A stretch of 64,000 nt of DNA, taken from Ophiobolus disseminans (taxonomy: Eukaryota; Ascomycota; Dothideomycetes; Pleosporales; Phaeosphaeriaceae). A program made the translations under genes and the position numbers. Of this stretch, positions 1-10,822 are shown one piece after another; position 1 is the stretch's first letter; each line of letters opens with the position of its first letter. A model generated the notes under the pieces. That model was not told where the DNA came from. It worked only from the letters and a program-made list of their open reading frames with translations, and did no database searches. The stretch is from assembly GCA_010093685.1 (NCBI GenBank), contig MU006234.1, positions 983,668-1,047,667 on the forward strand, in the 5' to 3' direction.

Positions 1-49
1 CATTGCATGGCGTAAACTCGTGCAAGTCAAAAATCCAAAGCTGTACTAG

Positions 50-430
50 GTTGTCGAGTTCTGGAACACACTACCCGCCGGCCTCATAAATCTTGCTAGT
101 CGCATGTTCGAATATGGTGAGGCACACTTTCAATCTGGTCTCGTCGATTTGAAGCACACATGGAAAGGTCTGCCAGCTGGCGCAGGTAACACTCCGTTCC
201 CGTTTGAATTCTCTGATAGAGAAGTCGACGTGATTAAAGCAAACGGTGAATACGCGGTGAATGGAGTACGCCTTAAGGATAAGGTGAAGGAAAACATGGG
301 CCATCTATGGCCGAGCAGTGGCTCCATCCCGCATGAGCTCTACGATGAGTGTAGAGCCACTCTTCAGGAAGTCAAGGAGTTTTTGATCAAGGGACTAGCG
401 GATAATGAAGAGGAGCGGGCGGAGATTTAG
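50..430 (+). CDS. Unknown protein, C-terminal fragment (gene enters from the left edge)
   Basis: The frame is open from a plausible splice acceptor (TAG at 47-49) to the stop at 428-430, giving about 126 residues. An in-frame stop sits exactly at that acceptor, so the upstream coding part must lie in an earlier exon, probably outside the window. The peptide is polar with a Glu-rich tail and no membrane segment or motif I can assign. Composition and codon use look coding, and the antisense frames look less so. The first ATG in frame is at 104, but residues before it (WNTLPAGLINLAS) also look coding, so I treat this as a 3' exon rather than a complete gene. No function is proposed. Confidence 0.5.
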   Translation, partial: VVEFWNTLPAGLINLASRMFEYGEAHFQSGLVDLKHTWKGLPAGAGNTPFPFEFSDREVDVIKANGEYAVNGVRLKDKVKENMGHLWPSSGSIPHELYDECRATLQEVKEFLIKGLADNEEERAEI

Positions 431-1508
431 CGTTATTGGCCGTTCGATTGAGTGCTGAAAGCGTGACAAAACAAGAGATAATGCGGCACGGCAGACCGGC
501 ACCGAAGGATCCACCAGTCCACGCGGGGGCGGAATTCGCTTGCGGTTGCGCAGTGAGTGGTGAACCTGAAACGGTACGCAAAATGTGAATTGCCTCAGCT
601 TACTCTCAACTGACAGTTCTGTAGTGTAGGCTGATACTAGAGGGAATCGAGTCTAGACACGTCTTAGCATCGGGCAAGTAGGATATCTTGAGAAGAGCCC
701 AATCACAACTGCATCTGTCCGGCAACCTTCTACAAGCCAAACAACCTTGGGCAATGGTACTGACTCAGAATCCACCCATCGGACTTCGTGAAGTTGGAGA
801 GCCGAAGTTCACAGTATTAGCCTATACGCTCCCTCCACTAACAATACAGCCCACGGCAGCGACATCAAGGTGGTTTCCAAACCTCGAATGCAGTATACAT
901 CCACACCGAGACACATCTCTAAAAACAGCAAAATTCGTCATCTCTAATAGGTCAGACTTACTCCGCATGAACTACGGCTAGGCAAACGTGCTGAGACGAG
1001 CCGTTCCATCGCGGACCTAGCCCTTTCGAGGCGTGCTAGACATGTCGTGATTGGTTATAAGCCGCATATTAGCCACGCGACAGGCACCCTACCTTAGGAG
1101 CATGTCAGCAATCGCGCTGACGAGGGTTCGAGTCTTCTCACGCATGTTTCTCGCCTTTCTGCATTTGTGGTCCGCTCCCATTGGGGTTTGCTGGGTACAC
1201 GAACGCCTGTGGGGCCGAAGCTGACCATGGTCTTTTTGGGGATTGCGGGCGAGACAGCATGGGGTTGGGAGGACTCCTGCTGTTGTCAGCGTTCGTACGG
1301 TCGAGCATGATTGAAGGCGTACTCCACTGGAATATAGTGGTGCGCCTAAGGAAGGCTATGTCGCGCTGACCACCCATCGCTTGCGGCACGAGTTCGTATA
1401 TTCATGTTTGGTGAGGTGGTGTGAGGTGTATTTAGGTGCGAACATATCCTGGTTGCCGGGTCTTTCAACTAGGCATCTAGTCCCTGACATATCAGCCGTG
1501 CCACTGTC
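431..1508. other. Intergenic, no gene recognised
   Basis: Short open frames such as 688-981 (+) have no recognisable domain. A hairpin and a GGTTCGAG-like string near 1108-1140 superficially recall a tRNA but do not fold as one. The last part is presumably the P450 promoter. Confidence 0.5.
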
Positions 1509-3406
1509 ATGGAAGGCTTAGTATCTGACCTGCAGATAGCGGACGTACCCGCGATCCTGCGAACCATCAACTCCACTGTCAATGCGACGTTCGATGCATC
1601 CTCCGAGCCGATGGGAGAGGTGCATCAGTCTTTGCTTCGAACACTTTTTTACACTGCCATAATTGGACTCCTCTTCTATCGATCCGTCCAATACTTCACC
1701 TCTGAACTACCACCGATCGGATCCGGCTTGAAGCGACTTCCCGGACCAATCTCGACCCTGCCATACATCGGCCGCGTACATGATGTTGATCGCATGCAAG
1801 CCTGGCACGCGTTGCAAAAGTTCAGCAACCAATACGACGGACTCTTTTCATGCACGCTCGGCGGCGAGACGCACATCTGGGTTGCACGAGAGGATGTCGC
1901 GCAAGACCTGCTGTGCAAGCATGCGGCGATATCATCTGCGAGGGCGGATCTAGGCGCATACCCGGACGTTACGAAGGGGAATAAGTATCTGCCTTTACTT
2001 GGTTATAATGGTACGTGTGAAGTCCCTCACCTAAAATATCCTCTTCATCATGTCGATCCAAGTTATCGCCGGTTCAAGGTACATCCAAAGTTCAGCGACG
2101 GGGCCTATATAGGCCCTACCTGAAGCACAGGTGCGTCATCTTTTCTTGCACTTTACTAATAGTGTATCCAGAAACCTTCCACCGCCAGCAAAGATTTGCC
2201 CACGCAACCATGACACGCGGTATATCCAACAAATTTCACGGATACATTGGCCTCGAAATAAAGAAGTTCATACACGACTTGACCGCAAACCCGCAACACT
2301 TCTACGACCTAATCCATCTCTTCTGCGCAAGGGTGAGTGCACGACTTGCCTACGGTTCCGCAGACTCTGCGCCTGAGCACATCACCAACGCAGACCAATT
2401 TCTTGGGCAAATCGGACCGTCGGGACCGTGGACCAATCTGGTGCCGTTCTTGAGACACTTACCGGACTGGGTTGTGCCTGGCCAGCGCGCTGTTACTCTT
2501 CGACAAGAGAAGGAGGAGAAGTTGTGGAAGGAGTTGTTCGACTCAAGTAAAGAAGCTGGGAGGACGAAGACGTACGTCAGTGCCAGTCTCGAAGCCAAAG
2601 CAAGCGGCGAAAGCGGAAAGCCACTGTTCGAAAATGAGACTGAGGCGAAGTATGCGGTTGGTATGCTTTGCACTGTCGCAGTCTTTACTATCGCCGGACC
2701 AGCTACACTCTTCGCAATGGCGATGATACTCCATCCCGAATGGCAGGATAAAGTGCGCGCAGAAATCGACGAAGTCGTTGGCGACGAGATGCTAGATTTA
2801 AAGCACAACCCGCAACTACCGATTCTTCGCGCGGCGATCAAAGAGTGCGTGAGGTGGAAATCTACAGTTCCCTTGGGTAAGCTGAACTCCACTCCCATCC
2901 AAATTTACCTTACCAATAACGAGACATCAGGCGTACCGCGGCTTCTCGATGAAGACTATTCTTACGACGGTTATCACTTCCCCGCCGGCGCCGTCGTCCA
3001 CGTCCTCGACATTGCCCTATCCCAAGACGCCACCCTCTACGTCGATCCCGACAAATACAACCCGGACAGATGGCTAAGCGCGTCCAGCCCGAACTACAAA
3101 GGACCATTAACCGTTCATCCGCGCTTGAAAGGGCACCACATCTTCGGCCGCGGAAAGCGCGCATGTCCAGGGCAAGACCTCGCTGAAGCCGAACTACTGG
3201 TGTTTTGTGGCAATTTGGTGAAGTGCTTTACGCTGGGGCCGAAGGTGGATGAAGCGGGCGAGAAGGTGTGGCCGGATCCGGAGAGGTGGAGCACGAATGT
3301 CATCGGTGGGCCGTTGGAATTTGAGTGCGATATCAGAGTTCGAGAGTCCATGAACAAAGATCTAGTAGAGAAAAAAGATCCAGAAACCGCCGAAGAGAAT
3401 ATGTAG
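1509..3406 (+). CDS. Cytochrome P450 monooxygenase
   Basis: Three exons are inferred: 1509-2010, 2172-2876 and 2931-3406, giving about 560 aa. Intron 1 (GTACGT...CCAG, 161 bp) restores the join 'GYN-ETFHRQQRFAH', the usual P450 C-helix region. Intron 2 (54 bp, a multiple of three, so the frame runs through it) restores 'VPLG-VPRLLDEDY'. An N-terminal membrane anchor lies around residues 45-60, followed by a Pro-rich hinge (RLPGPIS). The K-helix ExxR is ECVR, the PERF-type segment is NPDRW, and the heme loop FGRGKRACPG lies near residue 474 with the axial Cys at about 481. The enzyme is therefore probably an ER-bound heme-thiolate oxygenase of unknown substrate. The I-helix reads IAGPATLFAM and lacks the usual acidic-Thr pair, as I recall for some fungal CYP groups. 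No biosynthetic partners lie next to it. Confidence 0.9.
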
Positions 3407-4465
3407 AAGCGCACAAAGGTATGAGGGGATTCGAAGTTCTAATGATCTTACGTATAACTTCGTAGCTTACCGTAGCCTCACCAAGTCTGTTGCTACTGGC
3501 TTGCATTATATTTCCAGCCGACACAATTGCTGCTATTTCCCCTCTCAAGCTCAATAGCAATTCTTCAAATCTCGACTATTGTGATGCAACTGAATTCTCT
3601 TGCACCAAAGGATCAAAGACGCCTCTGGTAGCGAAAGTAGCTCAATGTGATCACAATACAACAAAATCCATCCACCCAGCCTATCCAAGACCTCGTATTC
3701 GCCCTCACACCAAGATCGTACACGTTAGTGAGCCCACCCACGAAGCCCTCAATTAAAGCACCGCAACACTCAAACCGGCCTCGCAAATCTCTTGTACATC
3801 AACATTCTAGCTTTGATAACGTATTTCATTCATTGTGTCGCGACGCTGAGGATGTCTTGACAGAGGTGAGGATGATATCGTATGTAAAGTACTAGTAAGA
3901 CCCTCAATTACCACCACTACAACCAACTCAACCTATCTCATCTATTCCTTCTCCCGTAAAATTTACTCCATCCCATCTGATACACCCGTGAGCTTCACAA
4001 ATCTCTAGCTACTGCAACAAACTCAATGCCACGACCATCAACATCATTACTCTCAAGTATCTCTTTACCGTTCACGCGCGAAGCATTACATACTATCACA
4101 CACGCAAACGAACTCCGGTATGTATATGCAGTTTAAAAAGGTTCGAATAGTAGGATGGATATCAATGCTAGTTACAAAAAGTCTTAAAACGCAAAAGAGG
4201 TGTCGCTGCATAGCGGCGAAATGTAGGTGTGTGTGATGATCATGACGAGCGTTACCAACAACCTGCACCGGAACCAAAACACCGCAACAAGATCAAGCAG
4301 CGCAACCAGACCAGCCAAGCCAGCCATGCAATCATACAACCGGACAAGCAGACCAACCAAACCAAAGCCCAAACGCCATACGCAAAACACCAACGCAGCC
4401 GTACAGCCACACGGCAGTCGCCCAACACGATGCTCGCAACCTGCAACTCGCTACTCACTGCTCGC
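3407..4465. other. Intergenic between P450 and IQGAP 3' ends
   Basis: Convergent 3' flanks. No open frame here has recognisable protein features. Frames running from 4227 into the IQGAP gene are antisense shadows. Confidence 0.5.
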
Positions 4466-7400
4466 TCAGCCCGACTCCCTATAAAACTTCTTGAAAATCA
4501 AATGCAAGAAGAGATTAACATTAACCCTCACAGCACCAGACCCACTCCCGTCCTTCCCATCCCCGAAAAGATTCATAAACTGGTGATTATCAAACTGCGC
4601 CTGCAGCAGCCCATCCAGCGGGACCTCTGCAAACGCGCCAGGAATCATCATCGACCCTTGCGAACCCTGAATCTCAAAGATGCCAGTCTGGTTAGAGCTG
4701 ATTGTGATATCGAGGCGGTCCCACTGGCGCTCCGGGTACCCGTTCCAGGAAACCAAGATACCTTTTTCAGCGAGGTTGCGTGCGGAGTAGCGGAAGGAGC
4801 CGAAGAGGTAGGATCTTCCCGAGCGCTGGAGTTCGCGGAGGTGGTTGTATTGTTTAGTGAAGGGGAGGAGGAATTTCTTTTTTCCTTTTTTGGATTGCAG
4901 CGTTACCATGGCTTGTTCGATGTAGTCGTTGTAGCTCTTGAGTTGGCCTTCGAGGAAGTGAGCTTTTTCGTCGAGGGCGGCGAGGGTGCCGCGGACGCCG
5001 TCGAGTTCCTTGGCGCGTTGGATGCGGCGCCGGTGCTTGGTGCGGATGTCGACGGCGATGGCGTTGAGGAGGTCTTGGTAGTTGTTGAGGTGGGAGATGC
5101 GGCCTGCGCGTTGGAGGTGTACTACGTTTTCTAGGCAGTATTGTTTCAGAGTAGGGTAGTCGAGGTCGAGCACCGAGTTTGACCCCATGTCGGTGGTGTA
5201 GGTTGAGGCGGCTGATGAGCGGATATCCTTGTGCTTTCGGGAGCGGTCTTTGTTTTGTGCGGCGAGCTCTTCGCGAACAAGAGCAGTCCAGCGGTCTTCG
5301 TCTTCTGGTGTGATGGGCTTGCACATGATTTCTGTGAGGTTGGCGCCGGTTTGGACGCGGATGATGTAAAGGATGTAGCGCTTGGTCTCCATGAAAAGTG
5401 CCTTGATTTGTGCTTCCGGATCTGGGGATGTAAGCAGACGTCAGGTAAAGTGGATAGAAGGCACTTACCCTCTTGCTCGTGGTACTTGGGGTTGAGCGTC
5501 AATGTGATCTCGGTTGAGCTCACGTGCAACAGCTCGTTCTCGTTGTTCTTTGCGCTTCCGAGTTCACGGATGACTTCGCGGAGAGGATCGTCTTGTGAAG
5601 GGCACAGACTTTGAAGATCGTCGATAACTAAGTTGTGGATGGCAAACACATCGGCAAGCTTGATGTAGAGGGTTGGTTTTGTTCGTGCAAAGAGGTCGTT
5701 GAACTCGTCAATCTCGAATTGTGTCTCTGCATCGCGTACATTGATCACTAGTAGTTTGTTAGCGGAATCATAAGTTTGAGTGGGATGGATAGCTTACTAT
5801 TTGACCAGATCTCCTGCAGACGATCAATGGCTTCCGTGATGTAGCTATTGAGCGGCTGCAGGTAGAGATCCTCGCCACCAAAGAGCTTTCCTGCCGCAAC
5901 CTGTCCAAGGACCTTACCAACAGCGCCAAGGTTTCGGTGCATGACAGGAGACAGACCACGGTCGACTACACCCCAATGCTGAGGCTGGAGGAGGGCGGGC
6001 TGAATATAGGACCTCCATACCCAATGGCCAACCATTTGGAGAAGTTGTTCTTGAGGCTCATATGGAAACTTGAGACGCAGTTCTTCGAACATTTGCTGAG
6101 CGATGTATCGCACTCCGTACGGCATCCGATGGAGTATCTCCTCGAACATTGAAAAGTACTGGTCTGCAACATCGCGAAGATCCTGGAGGTTGTGGATAAA
6201 GGTGCCGCGGGTTTCGGGATCCTTAAGCGCAACATCGCGAGACACGTTAGGATCGCGGCGACTTCTTTGGCCAGTACGGAGTTCCTCGTTGTTGATCGCC
6301 GATCGGTAGATCTGCATTGGGTCGCTTTCCAGGTCGAGGTGTTCGTTCTCGATGATGTTCTCCCGGATCACAGGGCCAAGGACGTCTTTCAAGAACTTGC
6401 GGTCGCGCGGCGATCGGACGTAGTTACCAAAAAGCTTAGCCCAGAAGAAATTGCCACGAAGGAACTCTTGTAGTGTAGCGCAACCCTCTACTTCCTCCTT
6501 GAGTGACCGAGCGAGCACCTTCAGTAGCAGGTACTCTTCTCTCCGCTTCTGCGCAAGTCCAAACAGACTCATGGTCAGTTGCTCGATGCGCTTAGTATCC
6601 TTCTCAGCCAGGCTCTGTTCGCGTACGCGTCGAAAGAGGCGCGCCATGTACTGAGGCTGAGTCTGGAGAGCAAAGAACAGCTCTTGGTACTGTTCCAGCT
6701 TCCGCCTTGAGTTCTTGTTGAGGGCTTTGAGATCGAACGGATCCTTGGAGGAGATGTCTTTGCTGCTGAGAAGAGTGCCGACGTGGCCGCCAAAGTGCTT
6801 CTGGTGCTTGACGACTTCGTCGAGGGTGATCTTGTTCTTGACAAGCAGGGCAATCTTGATGTCAAGTTGGTCGATGTATTGCTCTGCCAGCTCGTTTTGT
6901 CGCACATGCTGTACGACAGTCTTTCGTAGGCGTTCGAACTCAATTTCCTCGTCAAAGTCGATGTCGTTGTCGTTGAGTAGATGAACGAAGTTCTTGACGG
7001 TCGAGACCGGAGGGTTCGTTCCGCTGGTCAGGCTCTTGTAAGCTTCGCCCTGCTGGCGACCACGGACAAAGCTTTGGATCTTGATAACCTTTTCCATGTT
7101 TTCTTTGTAGAACTGCTTCTTTTCGACGTATTGCTGTCGGATCATCATGCCGCGGGCAAGCGCTTGAAGCTCGATGATGGCATCCTCATGCTCCTCGACC
7201 TGACCCAGCTGGATGCCGATCTGCATGCGGAGCAGCACACCACGAGCCACGCTTTGCAGTTGTACAATCTCCGGTTCCTGAGCATTGAGATCGCAGAGCG
7301 TCTCATACGTCTTTTGCCGCTGCATAAAGCCACGGCAAGCGGACTGAAGATCCAAGACCGTCGATTCCTGTGCCTGGAGAGCCTTCAGGTCAGAGAAGTG

Positions 7401-9671
7401 CCTTTGTCGTGACAGGAAACCACGGATGTAAGCTTGAAGAGAAAGAACGACGCTTTCCTGAGCGCTCAGCTGTGCGAGTGTGTCCGCAACATCTGACCGT
7501 ATTTTTCCACCTCTTGCAAAAGTCTGGAGATCCGTGACTTGAGCCTCTTCGGCAAAAAGAGCATCGCGAATTTGAGTGACAGAAGTTCTCAATACATCTC
7601 CTCGAATCTTGGACTGAACATCGGACCAATTGACATCGGAGCTTACCAGCTTGTCTTGCACTTCCGCATTCTTCCTTCTAGCAAGGATGCCTCGTGCCGC
7701 GGCTTGCAGCAAGGTCACAACAGACTCCTGTCGGCGCAAGTTTTCCTGATCAGCTCGAAATGATTGCCGTACGAGCATTGCGCGGGATGCTGCTTGCAAT
7801 TCAGCAATCTGGGGTTCGTTCGCTATAAGCTCGGCCCAATCGCGATCGACTTGTTGTCGGACGAGGGCACCACGGATCATCGCCTGCATGTGAATGACTG
7901 CGGGCTCAGTGTTGTGAGTCTCCTCGTATCTTTGAGATACTCGCATTCGTTCCAGTGCTCCGCGGATCGCTGCCTGGAACTGTCGTACGCCATTCTCGTG
8001 TCGCTGGATCTTCGATTTCGTGTATTGAACTTCCGCCCTAGCTTTGCGCCCACGGAACAGGTTCTGTACCTTGAGGACCTGGGGCTCCTTGTTTGACCAA
8101 TACACTTCATCGCTGCGCATATGTGATCGAACCATGAAACCCCGCGCAGCGCTTTGAAGGGTAATGGCGAAGCGTCGCATGTCGAGACGGTAGAACGCGA
8201 TTTGCCGTGCCCAGTCACCCCGGATGCGCGATTGTAGATCTGCGATGAGATGTTCGTTGTCCCAAAGATCTTGCATCATGTTGCCGAGCCGTATCCGTAC
8301 CAGTGCTCCTCGCATTTGTGCTTGCAGATCCAGGATAACGTCCTCGTTCTCGATTAGTTCGCGATCGATCCGGTCTTCCTCTGACTCGACGGGTTCTGGT
8401 TCTGGCTCCGGCTCTGGCTCTACTGCAAAGTTCGCCTGCATGCTGGAGAAGTTGGGCATGCTGACTCCGGACTTATCGAGGCCTTTCTGCGTAGCTTCCA
8501 GCTCATGGTCTTCGAACTGCAGCTTGCCGACCAGGTTGCCGATGCGGAAGTCGACTATGCCTTTGCGGAAGAGCAACCATGATAGCGCATGAATGCAGTA
8601 GATGACCTTGGGTACGTTCTTCTTCTCGTAAAGGTCGATGAGCTCAAAACGAAACAGGTCCGGAAGCTCGACTTCGGAGAGGAACTTGAAGAAGTGGGCA
8701 TAGTTGTTCGAATGTCGGTATTGCAGCTTCGGGTCGCGGAATATTCGAAGAGGTTGGCCCTTGATGGCCTGGACAATCTCTGCTAATGTGACGCCGTTTC
8801 GGAGTGCCTCTTCCAGCTCAACAACAGGCGGAAGGTCGGTCTCGATGATGTCCTCGACCCATTCCTTGGCCTCACCAATATGACAAAGGTATTCGTAGGC
8901 TTGTAAGAACTGCCGCTGTTGGTCCATCCAGTTGCGACTGGCCCATGTTGATGTCGTCTTCGGCCCTCGCGCTGAGTCGGTCCGTTGCAGCCTCCTACGC
9001 CCGTGAAGGCCCACGACTTCCTGCTCCGGGGACTTGATGGCAAAGTCCTCATTCGTTCCTGACTCTGCAAACTTGGACAATGTACGCAGATGGCCAGTCG
9101 ACGACTTCTGCATGCTCTGTAGGGCTGGCCGCTCGAGGTGCGTCGATAGCGGTCGGGTCGAGTGATCGCGGGTAGGCGCGCGAGTCGAATCGGCGCGCGA
9201 GATGGCAATTGACAGCGGGCGCGGCTTAGCGGGGGGCGAGACGGAGCCATCGAAGGGCGCCTGCCGAATGTTTTCCACGCTCTGTGAGCGCATGTGCGTG
9301 TGGGCGCGGGTTGGGCTGGCAGCTGTTCGCAGCGGCACCTCGGGTATTGGCGAACTTTGCGGGGCTTGCGCCAGCGGTCGCAGTGCTTTGCGCACGTTGG
9401 CAAAAGAATTATCGCTGTCGCTGTCTCCGGACCCGAAGTAGCTCTCCGTGCGTGGTTGTGATAGACCGGCCGCCTCACTCATGCCCCGGCGATGCCCGGG
9501 TCTCTCATATCCACTCGAGGCATTGCTCGACTGTGTGCTTGACCGGCTCGGCGGGTACTGGTTCGAGTGTGTAGACGAGCCATTCGAGGCGATAGATGTC
9601 TGGCGTAGCGGGGAGGGTGATGCCGCTTGGTGCTGCCCAAGTCGCGTGCGCGGTGTGTAGGAATAGCTCAT
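4466..9671 (-). CDS. IQGAP / Rng2-type Ras-GAP-like cytokinesis scaffold
   Basis: Three exons (9671-5798, 5747-5469, 5421-4466) encode about 1702 aa. The introns are 50 and 47 bp, and both junctions keep phase. Domain order: a Ser-rich disordered N-terminus (1-245), one calponin-homology domain (about 250-370), a Glu-Pro repeat (about 417-427), about 15 IQ-like repeats of the form xxLQxxxRGxxxR (about 440-900), a GAP-related domain (about 1000-1290), and a RasGAP C-terminal domain in the last exon. This is the order of fission yeast Rng2 and other IQGAPs, which bind actin, calmodulin/myosin light chain and Cdc42/Rho-type GTPases and organise the contractile ring or septum. IQGAP GAP-related domains generally do not stimulate GTP hydrolysis. 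The ATG at 9671 opens the Ser-rich head and follows no competing upstream start. Confidence 0.95.
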
Positions 9672-10822
9672 GGCGGGAGCTGTCGTCGCAAGTACTATCG
9701 CAGTGTCGAATTACGTGACATGTGTTGCACAGTGTGGATGTCGAGTCGTCGTGGTTGAGGCCGTATTGGCGACCCGGTGATGTGATGGCAGTTCTTTCCC
9801 TGAAAAACTGCGACGCGCCTAAACAATCCCAACAGATTGCGAAAAAGTCGGGCAAGTAAGCCAGCTGCGAGGCCCGCAAAGCCAAAGAAAGTAATATGGA
9901 ATGTGAAGATTGCGATATCTGGCAGAGGTGAGCCGTGGCGGCGTAGGGTCTGAAAGCGGAAATGTTTACCAAAGCGAACAAGCTTTCCGAGTTGTTGTAG
10001 CAACCGCACTTCAGCGCTACCACCACGACAAGCCCGCCTCACGTCACATCCACCTTGCACCGCCGAAAACAAGGCCATGACTCCACTCCCGCCCAAAGAC
10101 GCTTCTTTAACATTGGTGAGGTCTGTTTCCACCTCACTCGATGATGTGCTTCGGCAATGCACCTTGGCTGACCGCCGCCTGTCCTCGACGCGCCTTGCCG
10201 TCTCCTGGAACTGCGGGCCCTCACCGCGCTTCGCATACAATACTCCCCCACCTTCCATCTCGAGTCCTACACACCCTCACGTATTCGTACCTTAGATCAC
10301 CCCCTGGTCACTTATACTGTGTTATTTGTCTTCGCTGGTTATCCGCCGTGCAGGCAGACGCGCGCAAATATCCCGGCTCCATGGTTGACCTCGAGTGTCG
10401 CTTCTTCACCGATACTTAGTGCACATGCAACGCCCCAATGAAAAGGTTCGCTTTTCGAGCGCATATTCGTAACCTCAGGTGTAACGAACCAACGCTATAA
10501 TAACGTGTCGATGGTGCAAAGTTGCCATGTTGATGCCTGGTGCGACTCCCGATAGTTTCATGCAGACAAACATCTCGAAACTCCGGTATCACGTGACACT
10601 ACCAATATACATGTGATTGCGACCAAGGCTACACTGGCAGCCTTCCAGTTACTGGAGTCAGAAATGCAACCATGGAATTCCAAAATGGCGAGTACCGTAT
10701 TGGTGTTATATATATGAGTCTCGGGTCAGGACCTTCCTGTCAACCCAGCTGAAGCCTGAGCAATGGGTCGCACTTCTCCATCGCTATCATCGTCCCAGGT
10801 TACTGCGCTCAAGCAATGGCAA
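9672..10822. other. IQGAP upstream region; no certain gene
   Basis: Open frames occur at 9695-10258 (-) and 10077-10295 (+). The minus frame contains a hydrophobic patch near its middle, but I recognise no family and its codon pattern is unconvincing. The region adjoining 9672 is the likely IQGAP promoter and 5' UTR. Confidence 0.4.

Noticed and set aside
1100..1145. tRNA-like hairpin plus GGGTTCGAGTC
   Set aside because: The stem-loop GTCAGC/GCTGAC has a 6-nt loop, no acceptor stem or D-arm pairs, and the T-stem does not pair.
4229..5134. 301-codon plus-strand ORF
   Set aside because: It is antisense to the last IQGAP exon, and its acidic/hydrophobic pattern mirrors the reverse coding frame.
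9695..10258. 187-codon minus-strand ORF upstream of IQGAP
   Set aside because: It has a hydrophobic patch but no family resemblance, and overlaps the probable IQGAP promoter and 5' UTR. Not enough to call.
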